Shown here in pieces: positions 36,801 to 49,198 of a stretch of DNA of 64,000 nucleotides (positions are counted from its first letter, which is position 1; each line of letters begins with the position of its first letter). This stretch comes from Aptenodytes patagonicus (taxonomy: Eukaryota > Chordata > Aves > Sphenisciformes > Spheniscidae): NCBI RefSeq assembly GCF_965638725.1, contig NC_134951.1, positions 105,609,811-105,673,810 of the forward strand, written 5' to 3'. Under the pieces are notes generated by a model. That model saw nothing but the letters and a program-made list of their open reading frames with translations, did no database searches and was not told where the DNA came from. The position numbers and the translations under genes are program-made.

Positions 36801-37552
36801 TTAAGCATGGAGGAGCCTGACTTCAGGCATGAGTTTTCAAAAAACTTTCATCTAAATCTTACAAGCTCATTCTATACGGTTCATTATGAATGGCTATTCG
36901 CATAGCAAAATAGCGACTGTGAACATTGCTTCTTGAAAGCTTTATTTGTGTTGACCTGCTTTATATCTAGCCAGACGTTTCTGTCTTAATGTTTGGGAAA
37001 ACAAAGGTTCACATCAGCATGGGTGGATTAAATGATGTGCCACAGTAGCTGCAGATCCAATGGGGGGAACCCATTTCTACCACTGCTAAGATGACAAAGC
37101 GAATATTAAATACAGCAGTTACCGTGGCTGTCCCAAGAAGGACTCGTCCATCAAGTTTGCAAGTAATCTGTTTGTGAAATACATGCTCCATCTCCCTTAT
37201 TGACTAACAATGTATATTATCTGGTTAGTTAACAGTGGGGATAAAGGTCTTTTTCCTGCCGTATGTCAAGCTCGTGCAAAAAGCTGCGGTTAAACTGTAT
37301 AACCTTAGGATCGTGAACAGTGCCAACTAAAGTTCTAGGAATATGCTTATTCAGTTTTTTATTAGCCACATATAATAGACATACTTTGTGCCTTTGCTAA
37401 TTAGATAAACCAGAGCCTATCTGTGTCTTGGAAATTTCCCTATAGGAACATATTCTCCTTCTAAAAAAGGGAATATGTAAATAAGCAAAATATGTGCTTA
37501 TTTGATGAGCAGCATCACCGCACACCAGTGTTGTTAATGCACTGGTACGTGC

Positions 37553-37580
37553 ATTTTATATCACTGTAGTGATATAAAAT
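37553..37580. repeat. Perfect AT-rich palindrome, 13-bp arms
   Basis: ATTTTATATCACT at 37553-37565 and its exact reverse complement at 37568-37580, separated by only two bases. A candidate cruciform or recent palindromic duplication. Confidence 0.85.
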
Positions 37581-40500
37581 CACTATAAGCACTATCAAAA
37601 TACATATATATAGACACTAACTGTTAAAAATCAGTGAATTAGTAGATCTTTTTCAAGCTGGTCTTCAGAGCTTCTACGCTTGTTAATTATGATAGCCAAC
37701 ACCTTTATGTCTAATCCGAAGTGGGACAAATGTTTCCCGCATGATATTTTGGATTCATGGAGACTTGATTGCAGCCTATAAGCGCACAGAAAGGCAGCCG
37801 ATGATAGTGTTTGTGTGTTCACGTTTCCCCGAGGAGTCGTAACAGGCTGGGCTCACATAGTCTGCCATGGGAGGCAACCATACCAGTGGATTGCCCTCCA
37901 GGACACTCTGTGTGGGTGAACAAGGAATCAGGTGTCCACGTGTGTGGCTCCTCCTGAAATGTTCGGTATGGCGGCATGCAGGCAGCGCGTAGGCTGGGAA
38001 GTGTTGCGAGAGGGAGAGGAGGAGCTGCTTGATCTCTGTCATTATAATTCATCACGGTCATATGCAATGCTTTCCTGGCATTGACTTTGGCCTGATCTAG
38101 CAGTCGGGGCAGCTGGGGCAGTCTGGCGGTGCTACATGGCCCAGCGCTTTCCACCAGGGCATGTAGCAGGACCGAGTCTTCTCTTTATTGAGGTGATTCA
38201 TCCTAGCCCCACATACCATAGTGTCCTCCTGACCTCCTTAGTCTCTCTCTCACCCCCTGTAACTGTCACACAGCCTGTTTGTGCTGGTCGGGATGATAAC
38301 GCAGGTCCCTGCACATGGACATCCCGCTCTGGCAGCCAAAACCCAACAGTTTGCACGCCACCTGATCCAGCCACAGGTAAAAAAGTGAACGTTGATCCCA
38401 TACCACGTTCAGCCCATGAAAAGCCTCCTTGGGGTTGCCCAAAAGGCAGGGCCATGGGCAGCGAAGGGGGCTGCAAGCAGTGCTGGATCCTGGGCCCCAG
38501 CCAGGCGCTTCAATGCTCCCTGCCCTGGGCAGAGCGCAGCCGGTTACAGAGCTTGGAGCTCAGTGCCGTATCCTCTGGTGACATGCTCCAGTGTAACCCC
38601 AAACTTGGAGGCAGCTCAGTTTCATGTTTCTATCTATCTGCTCCACCCAGCAAGGGAACCTGCAGGGATCCGTCCCTCTGGGCCGCTGGGATAGCACGCG
38701 TGCTTGGGGACACTCCTGCCCTCAGCAAGCTGACAGGAGCAGCAGCGCTGTGACCAGCTCCTCATACTCACTCCTGTACAGCTGTTTATCTGGGAGAAAT
38801 GGAGCCTTTAGAGGGGAATGGTTGCCTCCAGCTTTTCCTTTCAAGACTGCCTGCGCAGCCCTTGGGTGTGCCTGAGTGCCATGATCTGCAAAGTCTGCAC
38901 GCAGCCTGCTGAAGCCACCTAGGTGGCAAAGCAGCTAATAATTAAACCTGCTTTTTCGGTTTTACTGCTGGAGAAATGCTTCTGTAGCAAAGCACTAAGG
39001 AGAATACAATGCTCCTTTACATCAAAAGACTATCCAAATACCCAAGGTAAATACTGGCCTGCATTTAGCATGCTAATTTCTGTGCTGCTATCTACTTCCC
39101 CTGACAGTTTCAGTGAGATCATCGAGTTCTTCAGCCCTCTTAAAAATTCTCAGGGCTGTTGCTTTTAAAGTGAAAAGGGGAACTAGTTGCATTTCCAAGA
39201 TGGTCTCAGCTTGAGAAATTTCAAATGACCACAACTAGCATAAAATGTGCACAGGCATCTATTTGCACACAATCTTGGCAATTACAAATGTGGTCACCTT
39301 CCCTCTGACTGAGCGACTGTCAGAGGTATCAGTTTAGTGCACACGTGTGTGCACACACAGAATAGATGCAGTTCAGGAGGAAGGTTAAGAGCAAGGATCC
39401 CTGCTTTCCTAAGTCCTGGGAAGACAGTGTTGGCTGCCTGGTGCTGGAGACTAGAACAGTAGTCAAACAAACAGTTTAATATCCTGGGCTTTATTTGTTC
39501 TAGTAAAAAAAACCAGTGTGACTGAAAAATACAAAGGAAATGCAGCAGACAGACAAGATGAAGCAAAGATAGCAAGAGGGGAAAAAAAATCAAAAGCAAG
39601 TAATAGGCAGAGTCAGTTATTTTTACTAATTCCAAAGTTCTTGCTTCCTTTGGCCAGCCTCACTTGATTGTTGGACAGTGGGGGCAGTTTCTACAGGTTT
39701 CTCTTTAGCTAAAATGACTTATTAATAAGACGTATTATTTGTAATAGACATAAGGGTATCACTTTATAAAAACATTCTTCTTCAGGAAGTAATAAAACAC
39801 TTGCTCAGTTTAAAGTCTGTCCTCAAGTGGCTTTGCTGGATGTGTGTTATACTCATGTGGCTTTATTCCACTGAATCATCCCCAGGGAGAGCAGAAATGA
39901 GGGATGGTGGGGAAAGAGGTTTGGAAACAAATAAACACTCTAAATCAGAAAGGCAGGACTTTGTATGCAACCCAGGCCACAACAGCATCAATGGCTCCCA
40001 CAGGGCCAGGATTCCTACTGCATTTACAATCGAAGGACAAAGCCTAGTAATCTTGCCCTAGCTTTGCATACTTCAGCAACTTTCCTCAGTTGTTTGCAAA
40101 CCTCTCAATTCATCAGTGTCTGACGTATGGCAGATGGCTCCCAGAGTTGCTGAGGACCCACACTGTCATCCTTCTGATGTTACCCAGGCCTGAAACATAA
40201 AAGACTTGTCAGCAGGGGGAAATTCTCAGCATTTACCTGGAGCTTTTAGTAAGACAGTTCTTGTTGGGATATATTTTGCCAAAAAGGACAGGTTTCTCTG
40301 GGAATCCCCTGTCCTTCACAGATGCTCTAAGGGAGATGGAAGAAAAATTTACTGATACTCTCAAGGACAAGTTCTCAAGTTATTGCTCAAAGGTTGATCA
40401 TTAGGAGCTGTAGCATTGATATGACTTTAAACCCCGACTCAGAGATTCTCGCATCAAAGACTCCTGCCTAAACTGTGTAGTGTCTTCTTGAAATCTAGTC

Positions 40501-42194
40501 AGCAGTCATGGAAAGGTTTCGGGTCATGGGGAAGCCATCTCATTCCCCAGTATCTTAGCTCTGCAGTCTGGCTATCCCCTTGCTGCCAGCATCCTCTGGC
40601 AAGAGCAGCCACAGTCACCCAGGTCCAGGTATTGGGAATGTTTCAGAAGTAGATAAATAAAACATTACTGAGGATCAATATGAAAGAAAATCCGAAAGTA
40701 GTATGCTGCAAAGAGATGACCCTAAAACAACAGCTGAAGGGGTCAATGGACTTTCCATTGTGATATTTGGCCCAAATTTTGCAAAAAAGTTTCCCCACAA
40801 CTCACAGAGGAAGAATTGATTGTGAAATGGGTCCTAAATGAGAATTCTCATTTATAACACACACCTTGCAAAAGCTATTACATGGAAATCCTTTGCTTCC
40901 ACAATGTTGAATTAGGGTTAATGTTTCTACCATCCCAGACAAATGACAATGAAACCCCAAGTAGCTGTAAATAAACTACTGTTGTTTAAACAGCCACTCT
41001 CACTCCCGTGCCAAAGGGGGATTAGCTCAGACAAAATAAAAAAAGGGGAAAAGATATCAAATATTATCATTTGACACCTCCTCAGTAATCTATATAACAT
41101 TACCTACAATTATTCTTCCCCTTTTTTGAAGAAGTAACCACTTCCTAAAACAAATAAGCAAGAGTGACACTAATCTGAGCAACCTCGGTGAGAAAGCAGA
41201 GCACAAGTGCATGTAGAGACAACCTCACCCTGTTAATTCAGGGAGAACTTCCTCTCCTGTGAAGGGAGGAAGTCAGGCTACTGGGCTGTCAATCAGAAGG
41301 CTGATATTAAATTAATTAATAAGATTAGAAGGGTAGATGTTGCCACGGAGGGATCTGCAGTTCACCTAGTGGTATGCATTGGAGTGTTGTGAAGGACCCA
41401 GTAGTTGTGCAAGGACAATATATCAGCGTGGGTTTGTTTCTACTAGCTACGTGCTTAAAACAAACCAAAAACCTCACTGCCAGGTAATGCAAGTCCTGAG
41501 TTTCCTTAGAATAACTCCCAGGTTGAGAAATGTCTAGTATTCTTTTCATGCATTTATTCTTATTTATTATTTACCGAGGGCAGGAAGGGACCTCACCGGT
41601 AATCAGGGGTCTTAAATGTGTTGCATGCGGTTAGGGACATGCGGTGCTGAGACTGGGTACGCGGCCTGTTTCTCAGCACTGCTGAGGCTGAAACAGGGCA
41701 GAATGATTTACAGCATGGCAAGTAGCTCCCCTGGCATTAAAAAAGTGAGCAGCTACCATTCTTCCAGGCCGAGTCACCAGGGAGAATGAGCCTGTAAATG
41801 GGGGAAGAGGCTAATTGTTTTGTGTTTAGTTACTAAAAAGAAGAGTAGAAGACAGTTCTGTGTTTGCATATGCTGAAAGCTGTCCTTACCATTGCAAAGA
41901 TTTGATTTTATTCAGTGTTTTTCTTGTTGATGCTTCTGATTTTCTGTAAGAGAACAATTGGTGATTTTACTGTAGGATCACTAAAAAATACTTGTTCACA
42001 GCCTGGTACTGTGGGATACCAGATTAGGACTAAAGCTGACAGCGTCTTTGGTAGTACATGTTTGTATGATACTAACAATAATAAATCTATGCAAAACATA
42101 CACAGTTTTTCTCCAACTTTGTACCAATGCCATTTGGTTACATACAGTATATTTTTACATGTCCAATAATAAGTGCAAAGCTATGAAGAGTTAA

Positions 42195-42272
42195 ATAGCA
42201 TTATTCAGCATGTACAGATCTCAAAGAGCTTCACCACAACATAGTAATTTCTTCAATCCCATTTTATAAAGG

Positions 42273-42319
<47 letters not shown>

Positions 42320-42370
42320 AGAAAGTTGGCTATTTGTCCAAGCTGAAGTTGTGGAGAAATAGCTTGGTAA
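42195..42370 (+). repeat. MIR-like ancient SINE interrupted by a T run
   Basis: GATCTCAAAGAGCTTCAC and CAATCCCATTTTATAAAGGTGA lie before the T run. GAGAAAGTTGGCTATTTGTC and CAAGCTGAAGTT come after it. The order matches the middle and distal part of a MIR/CORE-SINE-type repeat. Degraded; recognised by eye. Confidence 0.45.
42276..42318 (+). repeat. Homopolymer T43
   Basis: Forty-three uninterrupted T residues. No retrocopy body or target-site duplication is visible beside it. The exact length is likely to be unreliable and polymorphic. Confidence 0.95.
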
Positions 42371-45300
42371 GGGGTGCAGGGGCAGGACCTGGAGCAAGCC
42401 TTTAGAAATAACTCCCGTATCTGACAGGAAGTTTTGCATGCAACTGAGGCAATGCAGTTATGGCAAGCCACTAGCAAACACTGCAAATCATTGCAATAAT
42501 GCTGAGCTTAGCATCGACCTCTGTAGCAAGTGCTATTTCACTTCCAGAAAGTGGCTTTGAAGATGGAATCTAAACTGTAAAAAAATAGGATTAAAAAAGC
42601 AAGTGACCATTAGAACATCTGGCCAATTTGAGCTAGGCTCTAGGATTTTATGTAAGAAGTTACTGCAGAGCCAGATTTGAAAACAAAACTCATGGTTACC
42701 GCCTGGCACAAACCCAAGGCTGAGTTCCCTGGCTGGACTTTGCCATTCAGTTGAGCTCAGTCCCTGGAGCACAAGCAGAGGACCACGCTTCCAAGGCCGT
42801 GATTAACTCACCACTTCTTGCCAACACTTAATTGTCTGGTTTGCACCCACAGCCATGCCAGCAGCAAGTGCAAATTAGCAGCAGTTAAAAGATGAGTCTG
42901 CCATGGATTCTTTTAGCCAGAACATGAGACAGCAAAATGAAACAGGGAAAGAGGTTAAAAACATGCACAAGTGAAGACTGTGGTTGTTCATACACAAATT
43001 CCATTCCAAGCCTCCGAAACAAGGTTTCCAGGACTCTGCCCAGAGAAATTCCCTGAACTTAGGCAATGCAGGGTCTAGTTTTCAGCCCTTTACTTAATAC
43101 CAGTAACTAGAAAATACAGTTTCATGCCCTTTCCCCTTTTGATAACACACGGAGCTCTACTGACCGTGGCTTTGCACAGAGGTGAGGTCCCCCTGTAGCC
43201 TCCAGTTTCATCTTGAGACGTCAAGCACTGAGACAGGAATTTGGCTTTGAAGAAGAGTGGGAAATTTAGAGCAGGGAATTTTACTCATTGCATCTTACAC
43301 AGGGATTTAGTGACACGTTCTTGTTTGCTCACCTGTATTCATCACACTGCTGATCTGTGCCCATCGCATTGCTGAAGTTGACTGAATTAACATTGATGAA
43401 AAATGACCTTACACTTGATGAGAGTGAGGCCCCAGCCTGCCTTACAGGCAGACGGATCCCTTTGCATCACACAGCAGCAGTTCTCTGGTCACACTTGTCT
43501 CTCGAGAAACTGGCACAATGGTGAGAAGATTTTCCTAGCTTTCAGTTCGCCTGGGGAGAAATATTTAAAATGTGCCCTAAAGGTAAGTCTGTAATAATTC
43601 TCATAAAAGTATGTTATTTTTCCAATCAACTGAATACTTCCTTGATGATATCATTTTCTTTAATGTTAATGCTTCCTCCTGCTTTTAGTTGCAACCACAA
43701 AGTACTTATAATCCAGTACAAGCTAATTACGTGGATCATTGCCATAGGAGGTATTTGCTTCACCTCCCAGGAAATCATTGTCTGTCATGATCTGCCATTT
43801 GCCCTGATGGCTTTGTTTATGTTATCATCCAGGTCTCAGAAAGTCCATATTATCTTTCCCTAGTGGCATCTAAAGATTGATTAGTAGTAGTCAGAAAAGA
43901 CTTTACATGGCAATTAGCACTGAAGTTGGTCAGTGACTTTAACACTTGTATTTGTCAGGAAGGATTTTCTAAACTTCCTGGATGACCTAAACAGCCATCT
44001 AGCTCTGGGGTCACTGGAATATTCCCTGATGGTCTAGGAAGAGCTGAGAGGTCACGTAGATAATATTGCTTCTATTTGCAATTGGATGATAAAATGCATT
44101 ATGAGCAGAAAAAAAATGCATTCACTGTTCCCTAATACTACATACAACTCCAGAGAGGTCTGTGCGATACCGAGCTTGCCAGAGGGCTATTGATGGGAAT
44201 TCTTGTCAAGGAAACTCCGATTTGGTAGAAGCCAAGATCGAGAGCTCTACCTAAAGTGGCTTGTCTTCGCTTCTGTTGAGGAAGGTGGATCGTTTGTTCC
44301 TGCTGTGCCTTTGGCAATGCTTTTCCTCCCCAAATAGCAAACAAGTGTAAGTATTTACAAATGTCTAGTATGTCTAATGCTAATGGAGTTGAAGTCCGGC
44401 CAAGGGTTCACTGAATCTGAAGGAAAGCTTGTCATTGGCTTTACTGGGCTTCTGTTGTGTCCTTGGGACTTTGACTAACACAAACATGTGCAAAAATTTG
44501 TATTATGCATAAGCTTGCTTCTGCTGACCTTACAAGAGCAGGACCTGCTAAAAGAGCTGATTAAACAGTAAAAAAGTATTTAGCAACTATCTCTGCAAAT
44601 AAAAAAGTTTTTCAGATTAGTTTGAATGATGGGAAAAAAATTACTAGCTTTAGCCAAGTATTCAAGCACCTGCTGAGTAACTGCCATATTCCTCATAAAT
44701 CTCATGTTGCATTAATTTTACCACAAAAAACTACATATGAAAGTTGATAGTGGAAGCTGCATTATTGGTTATTACTCGCTGCATGTCCTGTCCAAGTCAG
44801 AGTTTCAGTTGCCAAGGAAGTAGACATAATGCATTGAGACCAATAATATATTCATAGTAGAGGACAATGCAGTAATAGCTGGGCCCATAAATTACCTCTG
44901 CTCAAACCAGGTAGTCCAGCAACAGGCATCATCCATCAGTCAAAAATTAAACTAGTCAAAAATGAAAGTTAATTAGCCAAACGTTTTCATAAATATGTGA
45001 TGTTTTCTTACCCAGAAAGAGCCTACATTGAAAAATAAGACTATCTGGGGCTAGCTAATTCTAGGTATCTCTGTAGCCTTTCTTTTCCCTTTATATCATA
45101 AAACTCTGGCATGAGTCCATTTTGTAGAATACAAAGGATTTTTTTTCCATCAAAGCTTCATCCTTTCATGGCAGCTGAGCCTCAGAAGTGCACTTTGCCT
45201 TCAAAATAGTATGTCAGATAAAGGCGCTGTTGTCTCTGGTATAGTAACTTCTCAGCATTGCTGATCTGGCTGAAAGCAAGATTAAATGGAAAAGCAGTAT

Positions 45301-45969
45301 AACAATATGTGGCATTACGCTATCAGTCTGTGGAGCTTTTTAAAGCTGTAAAGATTAATATTTAACTTTCAGCTAACTTTTAAGGTAAAGATATAAATAA
45401 AACTCACTTCTAATACCTGATGTGGATTATACTGTATGTAGCCTTAATTAGGCCAAAGTCTTCCACGGTGCTGAAACGCCTATTAAGCAGGCTCCCAGGG
45501 CAGGCTTCAGCTTCTACGCCCGATACACCAACTTTATAGATACTAGGATTCCTCTGGCTTCACACAAGTTACACAAGGGAAGAATAAGACAAAGACAGGG
45601 CCCAAAGGCTGTCACTGTAGCATTACTGGGTCCAACTGTATTTTGGACTATGAATGCTAGAAGCATTGCTTACCGGGAAATGGACCTCATCTTTATCAGC
45701 ACAGCAAGAGGTACACACAGGGGCTAGGATGATGAGCAGCATAAGTGAGGAGCAATCTCTCTTTTTTGGATGAAGACAAGAGTAATAGCAGGGCGCTTCT
45801 GTTCTGCACTGTTTCTTGTACCTGCGGGAAACTGCAGATTTATTCTTGCAGCAAGCGCCTGTGAACCATCTTGTGCCACTGTTATAGAATCATAGAATAG
45901 TTTGGGTTGGAAGGGACCTCTAAAGGTCGTCTAGTCCAACCCCCCTGCCGTGGGCAGGGACATCTTCAA

Positions 45970-47865
45970 CTAGATCAGGTTGCTCAGAGCCCCGTCCAAC
46001 CTGACCTTGAATGTTTCCAGGGATGGAGCATCCACCACCTCTCTGGGCAACCTGTTCCAGTGCTTCACCACCCTCAGCGTACAAAATTTCTTCCTTATAT
46101 CTAGCCTGAATCTACCCTCTTTTAGTTTAAAACCATTACCCCTTGTCCTGTCGCAACAGGCCCTGCTAAAAAGTCTGTCCCCGTCTTCCTTATAAGTCCC
46201 CTTTAAGTGTTGAAAGGCTGCGATAAGGTCTCCCCGAAGCTTTCTCCTCTCCAGGCTGAATAACCCCAACTCTCTCAGCCTGTCTTCATAGGAGAGGTGT
46301 TCCATCCCCCTGATCATTTTTGTGGCCCTCTTCTGGACCCGCTCCAACAGGTCCGTGTCTGTCTTGTGCTGAGGGCTCCAGAGCTGGACGCAGTGCTCCA
46401 GGTGGGGTCTCACCAGAGCAGAGCAGAGGGGCAGAATCACCTCCCTCGACCTGCCGGCCACGCTTCTTTTGATGCAGCCCAGGATACAATTGGCTTTCTG
46501 GGCTGTGAGCACACATTGCTGGCTCATGTGCAGCTTTTCATCCCCCAGTCCCCCCAAGTCCTTCTCGGCAGGGCTGCTCTCAATCCCTTCATCCCCCAGC
46601 CTGTATTGATACCAGAGGTTGCCCTGACCCAGGTGCAGGGTCTTGCACTTGGCCTTATTAAACCTCATGAGGTTCACACAGGCCCACTTCTCGAGCTTGT
46701 CCAGGTCCCTCTGGATGGCATCCCGTCCCTCAGGTGTGTCAGCCGCACCACACAGCTTGGTGTTGTCTGCAAACTTGCTGAGGGTGCACTCGATCCCACT
46801 GTCTGTGTCATTGATGAAGATATTAAACAGTACTGGTCCCAATACGGACCCCTGCGGGACACCACTCATCACCAATCTCCATCTGGACATTGAGCCGTTG
46901 ACCACCACCCTCTGGATGCGACCATCCAACCAATTTCTCATCCACTGAACAGTCCACCCATCAAATCCATACCTCTCCAGTTTAGAGAGAAGGATGTTGT
47001 GGGGGACCGTGTCAAAGGCCTTACAGAGGTCCAGATAGATGACATCTGTAGCCCTTCCCGTGTCCACTGATGTAGTCACTCCATCATAGAAGGCCACTAG
47101 GTTGGTCAGGCAGGACTTGCCCTTGGTGAAGCCATGCTGGCTGTCTTGAATCACCTCCCTGTCCTCCATGTGCCTTAGCATAGCTTCCAGGAGGATCTGT
47201 TCCATGATCTTCCCAGGCACAGAGGTGAGACTGACTGGCCTGTAGATCCCCGGGTCTTCCTTTTTTCCCTTTTTAAAAATGGGGGTTATGTTTCCCCTTT
47301 TCCAGTCAGTGGGAACTTCACTGGACTGCCACGACTTCTCAGATATGATGGATAGTGGCTTAGCAACTTGATCTGCCAGTTCCCTCAGGACCCGCGGATG
47401 GATCTCATCAGGTCCCATGAACCTGTGCACCTTCAGGTTCCTTAGATGGTCTTGAACCTGATCTTCTCCTACAGTGGGTGGCACTTCATTCTCCCAGTCC
47501 CTGCCTTTGCCTTGTGTGGCTTGGGCGGTGAGGCTCAAGCACTTGCTGGTGAAGACCGAGGCAAAAAAGTTGTTGAGTATCTCAGACTTCTCCATATCCC
47601 AGGTAACCAGGTCTCCCGTTTCGTTCCGGAGAGGTCCCACATTTTCCTTCGTCTTCCTTTTATCCCCGACGTACCTACAGAATCTTTTCTTGTTGCCCTT
47701 GACGTCCCTGGCCAGATTTAATTCTATCAGGGCTTTAGCTTTCCTAACCTGATCCCTGGCTGCTCGGACCATTTCTCTGTATTCCTCCCAGGTTACCTGT
47801 CCTGGCTTCCACCCTCTGTAGGCTTCCTTTTTGTGTTTGAGTTTGTCTAGGAGCTCCTTGTTCAT
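45970..47865 (-). CDS. CR1 reverse transcriptase ORF (retrotransposon, decayed)
   Basis: An open frame of 631 codons reading the CR1 reverse transcriptase: conserved [49 protein letters not shown] and FADN blocks, then the conserved C-terminal region ending [15 protein letters not shown]. The metal-binding motif reads FADN (46773-46762) where active CR1 copies have FADD, so the second catalytic Asp is Asn. A GACGAC to GACAAC change fits CpG decay. The Met at 47865 is internal: the same frame continues upstream to a TAA at 47967-47965. Not a host gene. Confidence 0.92.
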   Translation of the reverse strand: MNKELLDKLKHKKEAYRGWKPGQVTWEEYREMVRAARDQVRKAKALIELNLARDVKGNKKRFCRYVGDKRKTKENVGPLRNETGDLVTWDMEKSEILNNFFASVFTSKCLSLTAQATQGKGRDWENEVPPTVGEDQVQDHLRNLKVHRFMGPDEIHPRVLRELADQVAKPLSIISEKSWQSSEVPTDWKRGNITPIFKKGKKEDPGIYRPVSLTSVPGKIMEQILLEAMLRHMEDREVIQDSQHGFTKGKSCLTNLVAFYDGVTTSVDTGRATDVIYLDLCKAFDTVPHNILLSKLERYGFDGWTVQWMRNWLDGRIQRVVVNGSMSRWRLVMSGVPQGSVLGPVLFNIFINDTDSGIECTLSKFADNTKLCGAADTPEGRDAIQRDLDKLEKWACVNLMRFNKAKCKTLHLGQGNLWYQYRLGDEGIESSPAEKDLGGLGDEKLHMSQQCVLTAQKANCILGCIKRSVAGRSREVILPLCSALVRPHLEHCVQLWSPQHKTDTDLLERVQKRATKMIRGMEHLSYEDRLRELGLFSLERRKLRGDLIAAFQHLKGTYKEDGDRLFSRACCDRTRGNGFKLKEGRFRLDIRKKFCTLRVVKHWNRLPREVVDAPSLETFKVRLDGALSNLI

Positions 47866-47964
47866 CCATGCAGGCCTCCTGGCGTTTTTGCCTGACTTCC
47901 TCTTTGTTGGGATGCATCGCTCCTGAGCTTGGAGGAGGTGATCCTTGAATATTACCCAACTTTC

Positions 47965-48196
47965 TTAGGCCTCTCTTCCCTTGAGGGCTTTATCCCATGG
48001 CAGTCTGCCAAGCAGATCCCTGGAGAGGCCAAAGTCCGCTCTTCTGAAGTCCAGGGTAGTGAGCTTGCTGCACGCCCTCCTCGGTGCCCTAAGGGTCTTG
48101 AACTCCACCATTTTGTGGTCACTGCAGCCCAGGCTGCCCTTGAGCTTCACATTCCCCACCATCCCCTCCTTGTTGGTGAGAACAAGGTCCAGCATA
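47965..48196 (-). pseudogene. CR1 endonuclease-RT linker, ended by a nonsense codon
   Basis: CR1-type sequence with LVLTNKEGMVGNVK and GCSDHKMVEFK, the C-terminal part of the AP-endonuclease domain. The frame stops at TAA (47967-47965), where the family normally has a Gln codon, so one C to T change explains it. Downstream of the stop the same frame continues into the reverse-transcriptase ORF. Confidence 0.85.
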
Positions 48197-48200
48197 GCAC

Positions 48201-48784
48201 TGTCCTGGTTTCGGCAGGGATAGAGTTAATTTCCTTCCTAGTAGCTGGTACAGTGCTGTGTTTTGGATTTAGGGTGAGAACAATGTTGGTAACACACCGA
48301 TGTTTTAGTTGTTGCTAAGTAGTGTTTACACTAGTCAAGGACTTTTCAGCTCTACCGACTGAGAAGGCTGGAGATGCACAAGAAGCTGGGAGGGGGCACA
48401 GCCAGGACAGCTGACCCTGACTGACCAAAGGGATATTCCATACCATGTGACGTCATGCTCAGTATATAAAGCTGGGGGAAGAAGAAGGAAGGGGGGGACG
48501 TTTGGAGTGATGGCGTTTGTCTTCCCGAGTAACCGTTACGCGTGATGGAGCCCTGCTTTCCTGGAGATGGCTGAACACCTGCCTGCCGAGGGGAAGTAGT
48601 GAATGAATTCCTTGTTTTGCTTTGCTTGCGTGCGCGGCTTTCGCTTTACCTATTAAACTGTCTTTACCTCAACCCACGAGTTTTCTCACTTTTACCCTTC
48701 CAATTCTCTCCCCCATCCCACTGCGGGGGGAGTGAGCGAGCGGCTGCGTGGTGCTCAGTTGCCAACTGAGGTTAAACCATGACA
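48201..48784 (+). mobile_element. Solo LTR of an avian endogenous retrovirus, nested in the CR1
   Basis: 584 bp beginning TGTCCTGG and ending CCATGACA (7 of 8 inverted-repeat match), flanked by the 4-bp duplication GCAC (48197-48200 and 48785-48788). Inside, plus orientation: a CRE TGACGTCA at 48448-48455, a TATA box TATATAAA at 48463-48470 and a poly(A) signal ATTAAA at 48652-48657. No internal retroviral genes are present, so it is the product of LTR-LTR recombination. Family assignment is left open. Confidence 0.9.
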
Positions 48785-49198
48785 GCACCTCTCCTTGTTG
48801 GCTCCTCTACCACTTGGAGAAGGAAGTTATCATCGATGCATTCCAGGAACCTCCTGGATTGCTTATGCCCTGCCGTGTTGTCCCTCCAACAGATGTTGGG
48901 GTGGTTGAAGTCCCCCATGAGGACCAGGGCTTGTGAGTGTGAGGCTGCTCCTATCTGTCTATAGAGGGCCTCATCTGGTCGCTCTTCCAGGTGGGGTGGC
49001 CTGTAGCAGACCCCCACCGTAATGTCACCTGTCCCTGCCCTCCCTTTAATCCTGACCCACAAACTCTTGGTCGGCTCCTCATCCATCCCCAGGCAGAGCT
49101 CCATGCACTCCAGCTGGTCATTGACATAGAGGGCAACACCTCCTCCTCGTCTCCCCTGCCTGTCCTTCCTAAAGAGCCTGTATCCTTCCATTCCAATT
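48785..49198 (-). pseudogene. CR1 AP-endonuclease fragment upstream of the LTR insertion
   Basis: Reads CR1 endonuclease blocks including GRRGGGVALYVNDQ, GVCYRPPH and LVLMGDFNHPNICW. It runs up to the LTR junction inside an Ala codon. It is in the same frame as the sequence on the other side of the LTR. Residues upstream of about 49,198 no longer look like CR1. Confidence 0.88.

Larger units (their letters stand above)
29800..45882. other. Intergenic DNA between SLC30A1 and NEK2
   Basis: About 16 kb of mostly AT-rich sequence with no recognisable exon on either strand. It contains an old-repeat-like stretch at about 33,100-33,215, two perfect short inverted repeats (33,785-33,816 and 37,553-37,580) and a MIR-like segment split by a 43-T run at 42,276. 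Short ORFs are not supported by homology. Distal regulatory elements or noncoding transcripts cannot be excluded. Confidence 0.55.
45883..49198 (-). mobile_element. CR1 LINE, 5'-truncated, interrupted by a solo LTR
   Basis: Minus-oriented CR1 retrotransposon, the dominant avian LINE. The 3' end at 45,883 carries the typical short terminal repeat (TATAGAATCATAGAATAG on plus). Then come the 3' UTR, the reverse-transcriptase ORF (47865-45970) and part of the endonuclease region up to about 49,198, where CR1-like sequence stops. With the 584-bp LTR removed it is about 2.7 kb of a roughly 4.5-kb full element, so the 5' UTR, ORF1 and the start of the endonuclease are missing. The 5' boundary is approximate. 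Confidence 0.93.

Noticed and set aside
38136-38753. 205-codon plus-strand ORF
   Set aside because: No homology recognised, mixed composition, short overlapping ORFs in other frames.
42221-42486. Minus-strand ORFs with a poly-Lys run
   Set aside because: Poly-Lys is the T43 homopolymer read on the opposite strand.
46297-46893. 198-codon plus-strand ORF
   Set aside because: Antisense shadow of the CR1 reverse transcriptase.
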